Assembly (NCBI RefSeq): GCF_028372415.1
Contig: NC_092875.1
Coordinates: forward strand, 29,023,712 to 29,087,711
Length of the DNA: 64,000 nucleotides
Reading direction: 5' to 3'
Source: Notamacropus eugenii
Lineage: Eukaryota > Chordata > Mammalia > Diprotodontia > Macropodidae
Under the pieces are notes generated by a model. It worked only from the letters and a program-made list of their open reading frames with translations, was not told where the DNA came from and ran no database searches. A program made the position numbers and the translations under genes. Every line of letters starts with the position of its first letter. Positions within the stretch are counted from its first letter, which is position 1. Of the stretch, positions 52,240-62,278 are shown one piece after another.

Positions 52240-52684
52240 TATAGGCAGTGATAATCTACTAACAGTGTTGGTGACTGTTGATTTTCTGTTAACCAACAAA
52301 AAAAAAAAGTTGCAACTCATTTGAACTACAGAGAACTTTGAAAAAGAACTCAATCCCTAGGCATTCGAGCCCAAATAGGATTTTCTTCCTCTGGGGTCTC
52401 CTAGTCTCCCTGTCCAACCCCAGGCAGTTTAGATGCATCCAAAAAATAATGAGATCTCATCAGGAGGGTGTGCTGAGAAGGAAGGTAGGAGAGAGATGTT
52501 CCTCTTTCCCTTGGGGGTCTATCTCCAAGGGAAAGAGGGATGTGAGCATCATTCAAGGGCTTGCTCAATCCAGTGGCCTAGTGAAGCATTTAATGACCCA
52601 GTATGCAGTGTGTGATAGGTTTAGAGTAGGAGCTGTAAGACCGGGGCCATTCTCCCGACTGGGCCCTGAGCTCCTTGTGCTCCC
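52240..52684. other. Unique sequence
   Basis: An A-run near 52300. The plus-strand 129-codon frame (52338-52727) shows no recognised domain. Confidence 0.35.
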
Positions 52685-53150
52685 ACAGATTGCTTTGTCT
52701 CTGTGGCTTCAGTTTCCTTATTTGTAAACTAGAAGAATCAGACTGGTCTCAGTGATTCAATTTAACACAAGAACATAGTTGACAAGCATTTTCAAGTTGT
52801 TAATACACACTGTGCTAAGCACAACCTACTATGTGCCAGGCACTGTGCTGAATAGTCTTTACAAATATGAGCTCCTTTGATTCTCATTACAACCGTGAGA
52901 GGAAGGTGCTATTGTTATCCTCGTGTTACAGCTGAGGAAACTGAGGCAAACAGAGGTTAGAGTGAATTATCCAGGGCCACACAGCTAGCAGAGTATGAGG
53001 CCAGATTTGAGATCAGGTTTTCCTGTCTCCAGGCCCTGGACTCTAGCCACTGAGCCACCAGCTGCCTCCAGTGGAGTAGCCTGAGGTGAGAGGAGATGTG
53101 ATTCAACAGACATTTATAGAATACATACTGTGTTCAGAGTACGCTGATAG
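52685..53150. repeat. MIR3-like tail, L2 pieces, full MIR (-)
   Basis: 52685-52760 plus MIR3-like; 52770-52830 L2; 52830-53068 full reverse MIR ('cagctgaggaaactgaggca'); 53100-53150 L2 reverse. Confidence 0.75.
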
Positions 53151-53364
53151 GAAGAGAAAATGGAAGGAGGATTTAAGACAGAGTCTACACCCCTCCTTGA
53201 ATTAGTGATCTGCTGGACATGCGGAAACACCCCTACCTGGCTGTGACATAGGAGACGCTTGGAGAGGGGATAAACAAACCCTAGGACTAACTGAAGAGGA
53301 GGGAACATTCTCCCCAGCTCATTCATCCAGCCAAACTCAGAGCTGGAAGCGGCTGCAGCCACCA
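53151..53364. other. Unassigned sequence
   Basis: No repeat is clear. It may be the diverged continuation of the CR1-like element. Confidence 0.3.
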
Positions 53365-53560
53365 CCCAGTCCACTAGTACCTGCGTAGATCTGACCTCTA
53401 CTGGAGCCAAGTGAGTGTCCACATTCTGACTGAAGCTGTCCAGACAGGGGAGCCCAAGGCAGTCCACTCCACTCTAGTATAAGGAAGATCTTCTTAGATC
53501 AAACTCAAATCAACCTCTCTCAGGCTTTCACTCATTGTTCCTAAAGACATGACTGGCAAT
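53365..53560 (+). repeat. CR1/L3-type interspersed repeat
   Basis: 'aaggcagtccactccactct', 'aaggaagatcttcttagatc' and 'actcattgttcctaaag' parallel the copy at 58590-58860. Confidence 0.6.
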
Positions 53561-53639
53561 GGTACTAAGGAGGCAGAACGGAAGGGGGAGAGAGAAAGAT
53601 TAGGTAGATTATTGAAAGAAAGAGAACAGAGAATGATAG

Positions 53640-53735
53640 ACCCTCCCAGTTCTGACATCCCCTGTTCTGAGACCCCTCCCAGCTCTGATATCCCCTGTTC
53701 TAAGGCCTCTTGCAGCTCTAAAAGTCTGTGATCCT
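53640..53735 (+). repeat. 33-bp minisatellite, second locus
   Basis: Anchors at 53654, 53687 and 53720 are exactly 33 bp apart. The last unit runs out as 'ctctaaaagtctgtgatcct', the unexpanded SINE tail. Confidence 0.9.
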
Positions 53736-53799
53736 CTAGGATTTTCTAGTTCACTGCCCATTCAATTCCCTGACAAGATCCTCAGATCGGGTGGTCTAG

Positions 53800-54020
53800 C
53801 CAGTCTAGGTCCCTTTGTGGGGAACACTTTCTTTCCCCTCTCCTTCTGTTTCTTCTCCCAGTTTCTTCTCGCCACTATGTGAGCCGTGTTTAGCTCAGAC
53901 TCTTCCAGAGACTGGAAACCACTCAGGACGCTCTTGTCACTTCTGTCAGGCTAATAAAACTTTGTACTTCTGGTATGGCTTCTGTCCAAGGTTCTTGGAG
54001 CTTTTTATAAACATTAACTA
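53800..54020 (+). other. Possible LTR fragment (fossil), weak
   Basis: 'aggctaataaaactttgtac' followed by T/C-rich sequence resembles the R-U5 part of a retroviral LTR. Ends and family are not resolved. Confidence 0.25.
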
Positions 54021-54349
54021 AGTAAACAGTGAGCCGTGTTCTCCTGGGGGCAGGTCAGCAGTCACTGCAGCAACATGGCTCCCGTGGAGGCTGACTGTGC
54101 TGCGGCTGCCCAAAGGGCATTGGGGCATATGCTTCCTTGCCCTTGGATCAGCTCACACTTTACAGGAACTGGCAGAAGGCCTGAAGACTCCTGTCCCTAT
54201 TCTGTCCTTCACTCGCCCCTTGAGGGCGCCATCTTGGGAGTCAGAGAAGTCCCTGGAAACTCTTAAGTCCCCAAAGAATTGAGGAATTCTCCCTTTCTAT
54301 TAAAAAAAGTGGTCATTCCCTTGGCCTGTCAGGTAGATAAATAGAACTG
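54021..54349. other. Unique block with CTCF-like site
   Basis: 54216-54230 'ccccttgagggcgcc' is a weaker CTCF-like match, followed by 'gccatcttgg' (YY1-like, reverse). Overlapping plus frames carry no domain. Confidence 0.35.
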
Positions 54350-54592
54350 AACAGGACCATCTAATAACTATTATTTTATAGCTGAGGAAACAGACCCAAA
54401 GGAAACAGATTTGCCCAAGATCAACCCTGTTTGCCTCAGTTTCCTCATCTGTACAGTGAGCTGGAGAAGGAAACAATAAACCACTCCATTGTTTTTGCCA
54501 AGAAATCCCCATGGATGGTATTGGCATACTAAGGCCGTGGCCATGATCATGGGGTCATGAAGAGTTGGACATGACTGAATAGCAACAGTTTC
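54350..54592. repeat. MIR piece (-) and 5'-truncated SINE-R (+)
   Basis: 54350-54422 MIR. 54423-54592 SINE-R body and tail, with about 35 extra bases near 54515-54550. Confidence 0.75.
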
Positions 54593-54699
54593 TGAAGCCA
54601 AAGCATACATTTTTTAAAAATTCACTAATTTCACTCTTATGTTGCTGTCACTACCTAATGATTCCATCTTCCCCCACCCAACCCTTGCCAAACCTTTCC

Positions 54700-55235
54700 T
54701 ACATAGATAAGTAGATACAGCATGGAGCCTGGAGTCAGGAAGACCTCAGTTCAAATCCAGTCTCAGATATTTACTTGCTGTGGGACCCTGGGCAAGTCAT
54801 TTAATCTCCCTTTCCCTCAGTTTCTTCAGCTGTAAACTAGGGATAACAATAGTACCTCCTTCCTAGGGTTATGGCAAGGTGCTTGGCATGGTATTTGGCA
54901 TACAGTGTGTTCGTCTTTCGTTGCCAAGGAAGACCATGCTATTAGAGAAATGATGACATGATTTGCATTTGACTTTGTTTTAAGTGAGGAAGGGCTGTGC
55001 AGGTCACCAGCCTCACTTCTTCTCCAGAGCCATGTGAATCCAGTGACCAGATATTCATCAGGATGACTGGAGGTGACCCAGGATGAGGCAATTGGGGTGA
55101 AGTGACTTGCCCAAGGTCACAAAGCCAGTGAGTGTCAAGTGTCTGAGGTGAGATTTGAACTCAGGTCCTCCTGACTCCTGCACTGCACCACCTAGCATAC
55201 AGTAGGTACAATATAAATATTCATTCCATCCTCTT
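54700..55235 (+). repeat. MIR split by a SINE-W
   Basis: MIR 54700-54906 and 55195-55235, joined by the shared 'gcatacagt' target copy. Confidence 0.85.
54907..55194 (-). repeat. SINE-W with target-site duplication
   Basis: 'gttcgtctttcgttgccaag' tail first, 'aggcaattggggtgaagtga', head ending 'gcaccaccta'. Flanked by 'gcatacagt' at 54898-54906 and 55195-55203, identical copies. Confidence 0.92.
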
Positions 55236-55264
55236 CCTTTTAACAAATATATATGTGGACCATG

Positions 55265-55830
55265 ATGAACAATATGTGCAGCATTCTGCACTTATAGTCC
55301 TCCACCTCTCTGCTGAGAGGCTTTCCTACCACTTTATCATAGCTCCTCTTAAATCTTCATTAATTACTTCATTGATCTGAATCCTGACCTTTTGTTTTCC
55401 CTTACATTATTGGGGTCATCATGCAAATTGGTTACCTTGCTCTGCATCAGTTCATACACTCTTCCCTGGTTTCTCTGAATCCTTCATATTTGTCATTTCT
55501 TACAGAGCTCTATCTAGGACCATCCATCTAGAGTCAGCTAGTCCAATCCTTCCATTTTACAGAAGATACTGAGGTTCAGGGAGGTCAAAAGGCAAGAACT
55601 GTCGGAGGTTGGATTTGAACTCAGGTCCTCTGACTCCACGTCATTGCTCTTACTACTGTACCATACTGCCTCAATACAACAATATCCCACTAAATTAATG
55701 TACCACAATTATTGAGCCATCCCCCAACCAAGAGGCATCCATTTCCCTTTCAAACCACATGATTTCCATTATACCAGAGCTGCCTTTCAGGTCCCTGGAT
55801 ATCTGATTAAGAGATTATTATCATTATTAA
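55265..55830 (-). mobile_element. Old LINE-1 3' region split by a MIR3-like SINE
   Basis: 55430-55510 'ctctgcatcagttcatacac' and 55670-55830 'gtaccacaattattgagcca' are reverse L1 3' text. 55512-55670 is a reverse MIR3-like copy ('gtcagctagtccaatccttc'). Confidence 0.7.
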
Positions 55831-55844
55831 GCTGTGGAAAGCTC

Positions 55845-56099
55845 CACTGTCAGGTAGATTTCAAAAAATTAGAAAATGAGTTCAGGGACCTTAGACATTG
55901 TTCTGTCCGACTCTCCCAGAACAGGAATCCCGACTAAAGCAGCCCAGATAAATGGTCAGACAGCCTCTGCCTCAGCACCATTAGTGATAATAAATCCACT
56001 TTCTGTGCATTTCCTTCTTCCTCTCATTCTCTCTGTATATCTGACCCATTGCCAAGACATGACCATTTTATTGTTGGTGGCATGTCTCTGACCTGCCCC
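55845..56099. other. Weak CR1-like piece and unassigned DNA
   Basis: 'agggaccttagacattgttc' is faintly MIR3/CR1-like. The rest is not recognised. Confidence 0.3.
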
Positions 56100-56159
56100 C
56101 TACTGTAATTCCCCCCAACCCCAGGCTGCATCACTTCTCACCTGACCTATTTCTTTCTT

Positions 56160-56297
56160 TCTTTTTTTTTTTTTGGAGGTAATCAGGATTAAATGATTTG
56201 CCCAGGGTCACATGGCATGTCTGAGGTAGGATTTGAACTCACGTTCTCCTGACTCTAGGGTCAGTGCTCTATCCAGTGCACCACCTAGCTGCCCCAT
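56160..56297 (-). repeat. SINE-A (short poly(A)-ended, MAR1-like)
   Basis: Poly-T at 56161-56174 is the reverse of the A-tail, then 'tttgcccagggtcacatgg' and head 'caccacctagctgcccc'. Confidence 0.85.
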
Positions 56298-56836
56298 AAT
56301 GACCTATTCCAATTACCTCCTAATTGGTATCCTTGTCCCAAGTCCAATCTCTCACCAAGCCATCCTCCACAGAAGCTGCTAGGTCTGCCTACGTCAGCCT
56401 TTTTAATAAATCCCAGTGGCTTCCTATGACCTTTGAGATAAAAAAAACCCCTCAAAACTCCTCCATTTGGGAATTTCACAGCCTTTATAAACTGCCTCCA
56501 ACTTACTCAAATCAAATCAAATGAGTTACCACATACAAAGCATTCTGCAAACTTTAAAGGATTATTACATCAATGCAAAGAGATGTTATTACAGCCCGAC
56601 TAGACACTGCTTCTCTTTACTCACTCTAAATTCCAGCCAGACTGGCATTCCTATTTCTTCCATATGACCCACCATCTCCACCTTCACACTGACTGTTCCA
56701 CATTCTCAGAGGGAGTCCCCTTCACTCTGCCTCTTAGAATTCCTTGTTTCCTTCAAAGTTCAGCCACATTCTACACAAGGTTTTTTCTGATGCTCCCCCC
56801 CAGTACTACCAAACTGTCTTGGATTTATTTTGGATA

Positions 56837-56889
<53 letters not shown>

Positions 56890-56896
56890 ACATATA

Positions 56897-57110
56897 TATG
56901 AAGCAGCATGAGATACGAGATAGAAAGCTAGCCTTGCTGTAGCTACGTCTGACCCATACAGGCTGCATGACCCTGAGTAATCAATTACACACCCACTAGG
57001 CATATCTTTGGTAAATTGCAGGAAAGGTGTGACCTGCATTAATAGGGGGAGTTTCCTCACCTGGGAATTCCCTATTATACCAATGATATCACAGGTCCCT
57101 ATCCCACTCT
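56897..57110 (+). repeat. SINE-D
   Basis: 'aggtgtgacctgcattaata', 'ggagtttcctcacctgggaa' and 'ccaatgatatcacaggtccc' show the complete tail. Confidence 0.8.
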
Positions 57111-57169
57111 ATATAGGTATATATTTATATAACATTTCCCCCTCTCCCCTGAATGTGAGTTCCTTGAGA

Positions 57170-57448
57170 GCTCTTTTCTTTCCCTTTATTCTTACTTTCC
57201 TTCCTTCCTTCTGTCCTTCCTTCTCTCCTACCTCCCTTCCTTCCCAACACCCTTCCTCCCTTTCTCTCTCTTCTTTCTTTCTCTCTCCCTCCTTTCCTTT
57301 TCTTTTTTCCCTCCTCCCTTCTTTCCTTCCCTCCTTCATAACTCCTTTCTTTCCTTTCTCACTCTCTTGTCTTTCTCTCTTCCTTCTTCCTTTCTTTTTC
57401 TCTCTTCCTTCCTTTTTCCTTTCTTTCCATCCTTTCTTCTTTCTCTCA
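57170..57448 (+). repeat. Polypyrimidine tract inside an L2 end
   Basis: About 270 bases of C/T between 'cttgagagctctttt' and 'cacacagagtaggtgc', which are adjacent in normal L2 tails. Confidence 0.9.
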
Positions 57449-57480
57449 CACAGAGTAGGTGCTTTAAAAATGCTTATTGT

Positions 57481-57944
57481 GGGACTGATGTCAGTTCCTT
57501 GGACCATGTAATACCCAACACATTTTTGGCACTCAGGGTGGAGTGACTTCTTCAAATCTGGCTGAGTGAATCCTCACACAGAGAAGTTTCTGGGGTTTTC
57601 CAGACTCTTCCTTTCTCTCCTGCACCTATATGTTTGTGTAAAGTGCAGTTTACCTCATAGGCCACTGAGAAAAGGCTTATCTGTCCCCTGGGATCATCCA
57701 CGGCTGCCAGGTCTCAGGAAACAGTTATTGGCAGTCTTGCAAATGGGTTATAAAAATCACCAGTGCCCACAAAAATGCTCAGCTGCCCATTACAGTGTCA
57801 TTCACACCACCCACAAGTACTCCCTGATCCCATTACCTCTAGGTTCACCGCCTCTCCCTCCCCTCCACCTCATAATGCTAGGTGAAGAACACACTATTGT
57901 TGGCTCCTAACCAACCCGAGATGAGTGCTCTGGCAAGAAGAGAC
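57481..57944. other. Unique sequence
   Basis: No repeat recognised. The plus-strand frame 57566-57910 has no known domain. Confidence 0.35.
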
Positions 57945-58150
57945 AGTGTATTGTGATGAAAAGAGCATTGCATCAGAAAGGCAGAGAGCTGGGTTCAAAT
58001 CCCAGCTGTGCCTCTTGTTCAGCATGGGGCTGGTGGCCTCATTTCCATGGGCCTCCTTGCCTTATCTGTCACAGGAATGCTAGCTGACATTTATATAGCC
58101 CTCTGCAGTTTCCAAGTTCTCCATTCTAAGATTCCCAAGGGTGTCCAGCA
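57945..58150. repeat. MIR3-like (+) and MIR piece (-)
   Basis: 57945-58075 'gggttcaaatcccagctgtg'; 58075-58150 'gctgacatttatatagccct'. Confidence 0.6.
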
Positions 58151-58530
58151 AATACATTGTGGAGTCATTCCAGCATGGAATAAATTAGATTTGTTCTATT
58201 TTCTAGTTGGAGACGAGACACCACCCATGATACAAATGTGTGTAGTTATTCAGAAAGGGGGAGCGAAGTGGGGGAGTAGGAATGGTTCAGGGAAAATCCA
58301 TCCCCTCTGCTGGAAAAAACAAATCATGCCCTGTGGAAAGCAGACCAGTTACATCATCTCTGCCTATAAAAGATGGCGCCCATAAAGGAGAGACTAAGTT
58401 TTGTGAGCCCTTCTTACTTAACCTCGCTTTCTCTGAGCCCTCCTGAGTGGCCTCTTTTAGGATCCACAGGTGGGTGGGTGACAGTTTCTTTCATGGGTTT
58501 CAGCAACGTTATTATTATTAATCACTGAAG
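58150..58530 (+). promoter_or_regulatory. Unique block with TATA box and YY1-like site
   Basis: 58365-58372 'tataaaag' overlaps 58369-58380 'aaagatggcgcc', a YY1-type AAGATGGCG core. Upstream 'tttctagttggagacgagac' is repeat-free. No transcript is identified, so promoter use is speculative. Confidence 0.35.
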
Positions 58531-58589
58531 ACTATGACTAATGCTGTTGGTGTTGAGTGTCTGGATGTTGGCTCAAACCTAAGGAAGTC

Positions 58590-58860
58590 TATTACAGAAT
58601 CCCCAAGGATCAGAGCTAGAAAGGGGATTGTAGGCCACACAGCCCAATCTGGATGGGAAAGAGCTTCTCCACACCATCAGACCTGGCAAGTGGTCACCCA
58701 ATCTCTGTGTGAAACCCTCAAATGAAGCCGACCCTGTGACCTCATGAGGCGGCCCATTCCAGCTGGGGCCAGGCATCAGTTTTAGGAAGTCTTTTTTCTG
58801 ACCTTAAATCTAAATTCTTCTCTTTGTCATTTCTACCCATTGTTCCTAGTGTAGCTTTTT
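58590..58860 (+). repeat. CR1/L3-type interspersed repeat
   Basis: 'ggcaagtggtcacccaatct', 'gaggcggcccattccagctg' and 'ctacccattgttcctagtg'. A more complete relative of 53365-53560. Confidence 0.7.
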
Positions 58861-58863
58861 GGG

Positions 58864-59088
58864 GAAAGAAGGAAGAAAGAAGGAAGGAAGGAAGGAAGGA
58901 AGGAAGGAAGGAAGGAAGGAAGGAAGGAAGGAAGGAAGGAAGGAAGGAAGGAAGGAAAGGAAGAAATAAAAAAGGAAGGAAATAAAAAATCAAAAAGAAA
59001 GGAAGGAAAAAAGGAAGAAAAGTAGGAAGGAAGGAAGGAAAAAATTAAAAGGAAGGAAAGTAGGAAGGAAGGAAGGAAGGAAACAAAA
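58864..59088 (+). repeat. (GGAA)n microsatellite, compound
   Basis: A perfect core (58880-58956) and degenerate AAGG/AAAT flanks. Confidence 0.97.
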
Positions 59089-59089
59089 T

Positions 59090-59312
59090 TTAAGCAGGCA
59101 CAATGCTAAGTGCTTTAGAAATATTATCGCAATCAATGCTCATAGCAATCTTGGGAGGTAGATGACCATTTTACAGTTGAGGAAACTGAGGCAAACAGAT
59201 GAAATGATTTGTCTAGAGTCTTATGCCTAGTAAGTGTCTGAGGCTGGGTTTGAACTCAGGTCTTCCTGACTCAGTACCCAACACTTTATCCATTATATCT
59301 CTCAGCTACCCT
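59090..59312 (-). repeat. MIR
   Basis: 'gttgaggaaactgaggcaaa' and 'gggtttgaactcaggtcttc'. Confidence 0.85.
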
Positions 59313-59334
59313 TATTTAGGCCAAATAGAACGAC

Positions 59335-59782
59335 TGACTCCTTTCCCCTCTGTTGATTATCTCCATTTTGTCCTGTGTCTCTCTTGTTTGTACACTATCA
59401 CTTGCTTGTTGTCTCTCCTCCATTAGACTGTGAGGTCCTTGAGAACTGGGTCTTTCCTTGTGTTCCCAGTGCTTAACATGGTGCCCAGAACATAGTAGGT
59501 GCTTAACAAATGCTTGTTCGATGATTGATTGGCAGATAAGATCCATTTCTTCTATCCTCCAAGATTCCTTCTATCCTCCTTAAGTTGTCTCTCCCTCAGT
59601 CTGCATGTCCTGAGTTCCTTTAGCCGAGTTCTTTTTCTATACACTGGATGCTGTTATCCCTGAATATGTTATAACCTCCTGGTAAATATAAGTTCCCTGA
59701 GGGCAAGTACTCTTGCTTCTTTGTATTTGTATCTTTAACACCTAACACAGCATCTGGCACATAGTAGGCACTTAACAAGTCA
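59335..59782 (+). repeat. Two L2 3' ends
   Basis: 59335-59533 ('gaacatagtaggtgcttaac') and 59590-59782 ('ctggcacatagtaggcactt'). Confidence 0.85.
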
Positions 59783-60110
59783 CATCAACCAGCATTTATT
59801 AGATTCCTACTATTTGCCACACATTGTATTGGAGTACAAAGAAAGGCCCAAATCTCCACTCTTTGGGACCTCATGGTCCAAAGGCAGAGAATACATACAA
59901 ACAACATGCACAAACAAATTAGAGATGGGATGAATTAAGGGTAATCTCTGAGGGAAGGCATAATGATGAAGAATGATTGGGAAAGGCTTCTCTCAGAAGA
60001 TGAGACTTTTGCTGAGATGTAACAGAAGTCAGGGAAGCCAGGAGGAAGAGATGAGATAGGAAAACTTCCAGGCAGAAAGAATTGCCAGTAAAAATGTCTG
60101 GTTATCAAAG
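59783..60110 (-). repeat. L2 3' region
   Basis: 'atcaaccagcatttattaga' continues into upstream L2 ('agggaagccaggaggaagag'), tail-to-tail with the preceding copy. Confidence 0.8.
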
Positions 60111-60139
60111 CTTGTTTAAAGAATAAATCAATGGTACCG

Positions 60140-60405
60140 ATAATGATAGCTAGTATTAATATAACCCCTTAAAGTCTGCAAAGTCTCGTACATATGTCAT
60201 CTCATTTGATTGCCACAACAACCCTGGGGGTTAGGTGCTATTATTATCCTCATTTTACAGATGAAGACACTGAGGCAAGCAGAGGTGAAGTGACTTGCCC
60301 AGGGTCACACAGCCAGTAAGTGTCTGAGGCTAGATTTGAACTCGGGAAGATGAGTCTTCCTGACTCTATGCCCTGGACTCTATCCACTGCAGTCACCTAG
60401 CTGCA
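60140..60405 (-). repeat. MIR, full length
   Basis: 'catctcatttgattgccaca', 'cagggtcacacagccagtaa', head 'ccactgcagtcacctagctg'. Confidence 0.9.
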
Positions 60406-60409
60406 CAAA

Positions 60410-60830
60410 GGAAATAGGAAGTGGGACAGATTTGGCCTATGGGCCATAGTTTGCTGACTTGTTTTAACTTATCAAAACCTCTTTAGATTCTGGCTTGGAT
60501 ACTCAGGGTATTATCCATCCCTTCTAGCTCTGAGTCATCTGTAAATTTAACAAACATATTATCTAGGCCTTTATCCAAGTCAGTGATAAAAATGTTCAAC
60601 AATCTAGGGCCAGGAAGATCCTTGGATGCTCCACTGAAGACCCCTTCCCAGATGACTGGGAACCATTAATGACTTCTCTCTGAGTCTGTCCATTTAACCC
60701 TTTCTGAAGCCAAATACTTAAAGTATTTCTTGACTCACCTCTCTTTGTGAACACCCCCCTCCCAAATATGGAAAATTTGCTATGTCCATCACTGTAATAT
60801 CCTGGGTTCATAAATTTAGAGCTGGAGGAT
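60410..60830 (-). mobile_element. CR1/L3 LINE reverse-transcriptase fragment
   Basis: On the minus strand the sequence reads 'LNIFITDLDKGLDN', then 'VKFTDDSELEG', corresponding to the RT region 'FNIFINDLD…KFADDTKL'. The catalytic aspartates of the YADD-type box are kept at 60531-60548, but alanine is replaced by threonine and flanking frames are broken. Upstream text 'ggatcttcctggccctagat' is also CR1-like. A dead, very old copy. Confidence 0.7.
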
Positions 60831-60849
60831 TTCTTAGAGTTTTTCTGGT

Positions 60850-61800
60850 CCAGAGGTGTCAGGCTGTATTGTTAATGTATTTTTGCACAATGGGAAGATA
60901 TTTCTCATCCATTAATAGGCCCATGTAACCTGCTTGAGTCACATGGAAATCTGAGTCACATGAGTCTGTGGTGAGAGGAGCTTGCTGAATGGGTGGAACA
61001 GGAAGGGATGGAGCAGAAATGAGAGGAAGTGAGAGAGAACAGTCAGAGCTGGGAAAGAGAAAACAGGCAGCTGGCTCAACAATTAGCATGAGTGGGAGAG
61101 CTTGTTTGTGGTTTGTTTAAGGGAGCTGGTTTGTGGAAAGCCTAACAGAGGGAAGGCTTGGGGATAATAGTGCCTCTTGCATTGTTATTGTGTATCACTT
61201 TCTTTGTTACTATGAAGGATTTGGTTTTCTGGTGTTGGGAATCAGCTTTCTGGTGTCTGAATAAATGTTTTGGCTCTGTCTTCCATGTGGAGAGTTCTGT
61301 TATATTTTGTGATTCGGAATTGTGCTGGCATACTCATAGTTGCTGTAGGCTCTGTGAACATCGCATTGACTCTGCACAAACTCATGGGAATGAAATTGAG
61401 AAACAATTAACAAAACAAATAAAAATACAAAACAATTTTTTTGTTCTTGTTCAGTCATTTTTCAGTTGTATCTGACTCTTTGTGACCCCCATCTTGGGGT
61501 TTTCTTGGTAAAGATATTAAAGTGGTTTTTATCATTTCCTTCTTCAATTCATTTTACAAATGAGGAAACTGAGGCAAATAGAATTAAGTGACTTGCCCAG
61601 GGTCATACAACTAGTGAGTGTCTGAAGTCAGATTTGAGCTCAGGAAGATGAATCTTCCTGATTCAAGGGCCAGTACTTTATCCACTTCACCACTTAGCTA
61701 TCCCTACGATACAATATAGATAAGGCTAATTTGTGGTTTTCTAAGTCAATATGTGACCTGCAAGGATCAGTTTCTATCTGAGTTTGGAACCAACCATAGT
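60850..61800. mobile_element. hAT-like MITE family 4, split by a SINE-R
   Basis: 'ccagaggtgtcaggctgtat' at 60852 resembles a hAT terminus. 61390-61435 and 61707-61800 ('gtggttttctaagtcaatat', 'gacctgcaaggatcag') match 39540-39745. 60900-61380 is unassigned and may not belong to the element. Confidence 0.5.
61436..61706 (-). repeat. SINE-R
   Basis: Reverse tail 'tgacccccatcttggggttt', body 'gatgaggaaactgaggc', head 'caccacttagctatccct'. Inserted in the family 4 MITE. Confidence 0.92.
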
Positions 61801-62020
61801 CTAAAGTCCTCATTTTATGGAGGAGGAAAATGAAAGTGAGGACCAACTAAGAAATGTGACCTGTCTAATACTAAGTCCAAAGTAGGGCCCAGATCTGCTT
61901 CTGAGCTCACTGCAATGTATTGAAAGTTAGAGAAAAGGTGTTCAAATCCTGACACTACATTTCTAAACTGTGAGATTTTTGTACAAATCATTTTTTCTCT
62001 CTAGAGTTCAGTTGGGAAAG
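61800..62020. repeat. MIR3-like (-) and MIR3-like piece (+)
   Basis: 61800-61930 'ctaaagtcctcattttatgg'; 61930-62020 'ggtgttcaaatcctgacact'. Confidence 0.55.
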
Positions 62021-62021
62021 T

Positions 62022-62278
62022 CTAGGTCTCGCAGTGAATAGAGCACTAGACCTCACCTTGGAAAGACCTGAGTTCAAATCTAGCTATAGACACTTACTAG
62101 CCGTGTGACCCTGGTCAAGTCACTTAACTTCTGTCCGCCTCAGTTTCCTCATCTGTTACATGGAAATAATAGCACTTATCTCTCAGGGTTCTTGTGAAGA
62201 TGAAATAAGACAATATTTGTAAACAGTGCTTAGCCCAGTCCCTAATACCTAGTAAGTGCTTTAATGCTTGCTTGTAAA
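62022..62278 (+). repeat. MIR/THER1-type, full length
   Basis: Head 'ctcgcagtgaatagagcact', body, 'cagggttcttgtgaagatga', L2-like end 'acctagtaagtgctttaatg'. Confidence 0.9.

Larger units (their letters stand above)
56100..57480 (+). mobile_element. Long L2 3'UTR copy carrying four later insertions or expansions
   Basis: L2 landmarks in order: 'caattacctcctaattggta', 'cccagtggcttcctatgacc', 'tccagccagactggcattcc', 'tccttgtttccttcaaagtt', 'gtgagttccttgagagctct' and 'cagagtaggtgctttaaaaa'. Inside lie SINE-A (-) 56160-56297, (TG)n 56840-56888, SINE-D (+) 56897-57110 and a pyrimidine tract 57170-57448. Confidence 0.8.

Noticed and set aside
53800-54020. Confident LTR call
   Set aside because: Only an AATAAA-plus-pyrimidine pattern is visible. 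Ends, target duplication and family were not found, so it stays a weak suggestion.
57008-57555. 167- and 148-codon antiparallel frames
   Set aside because: They read through the pyrimidine tract inside an L2 copy.
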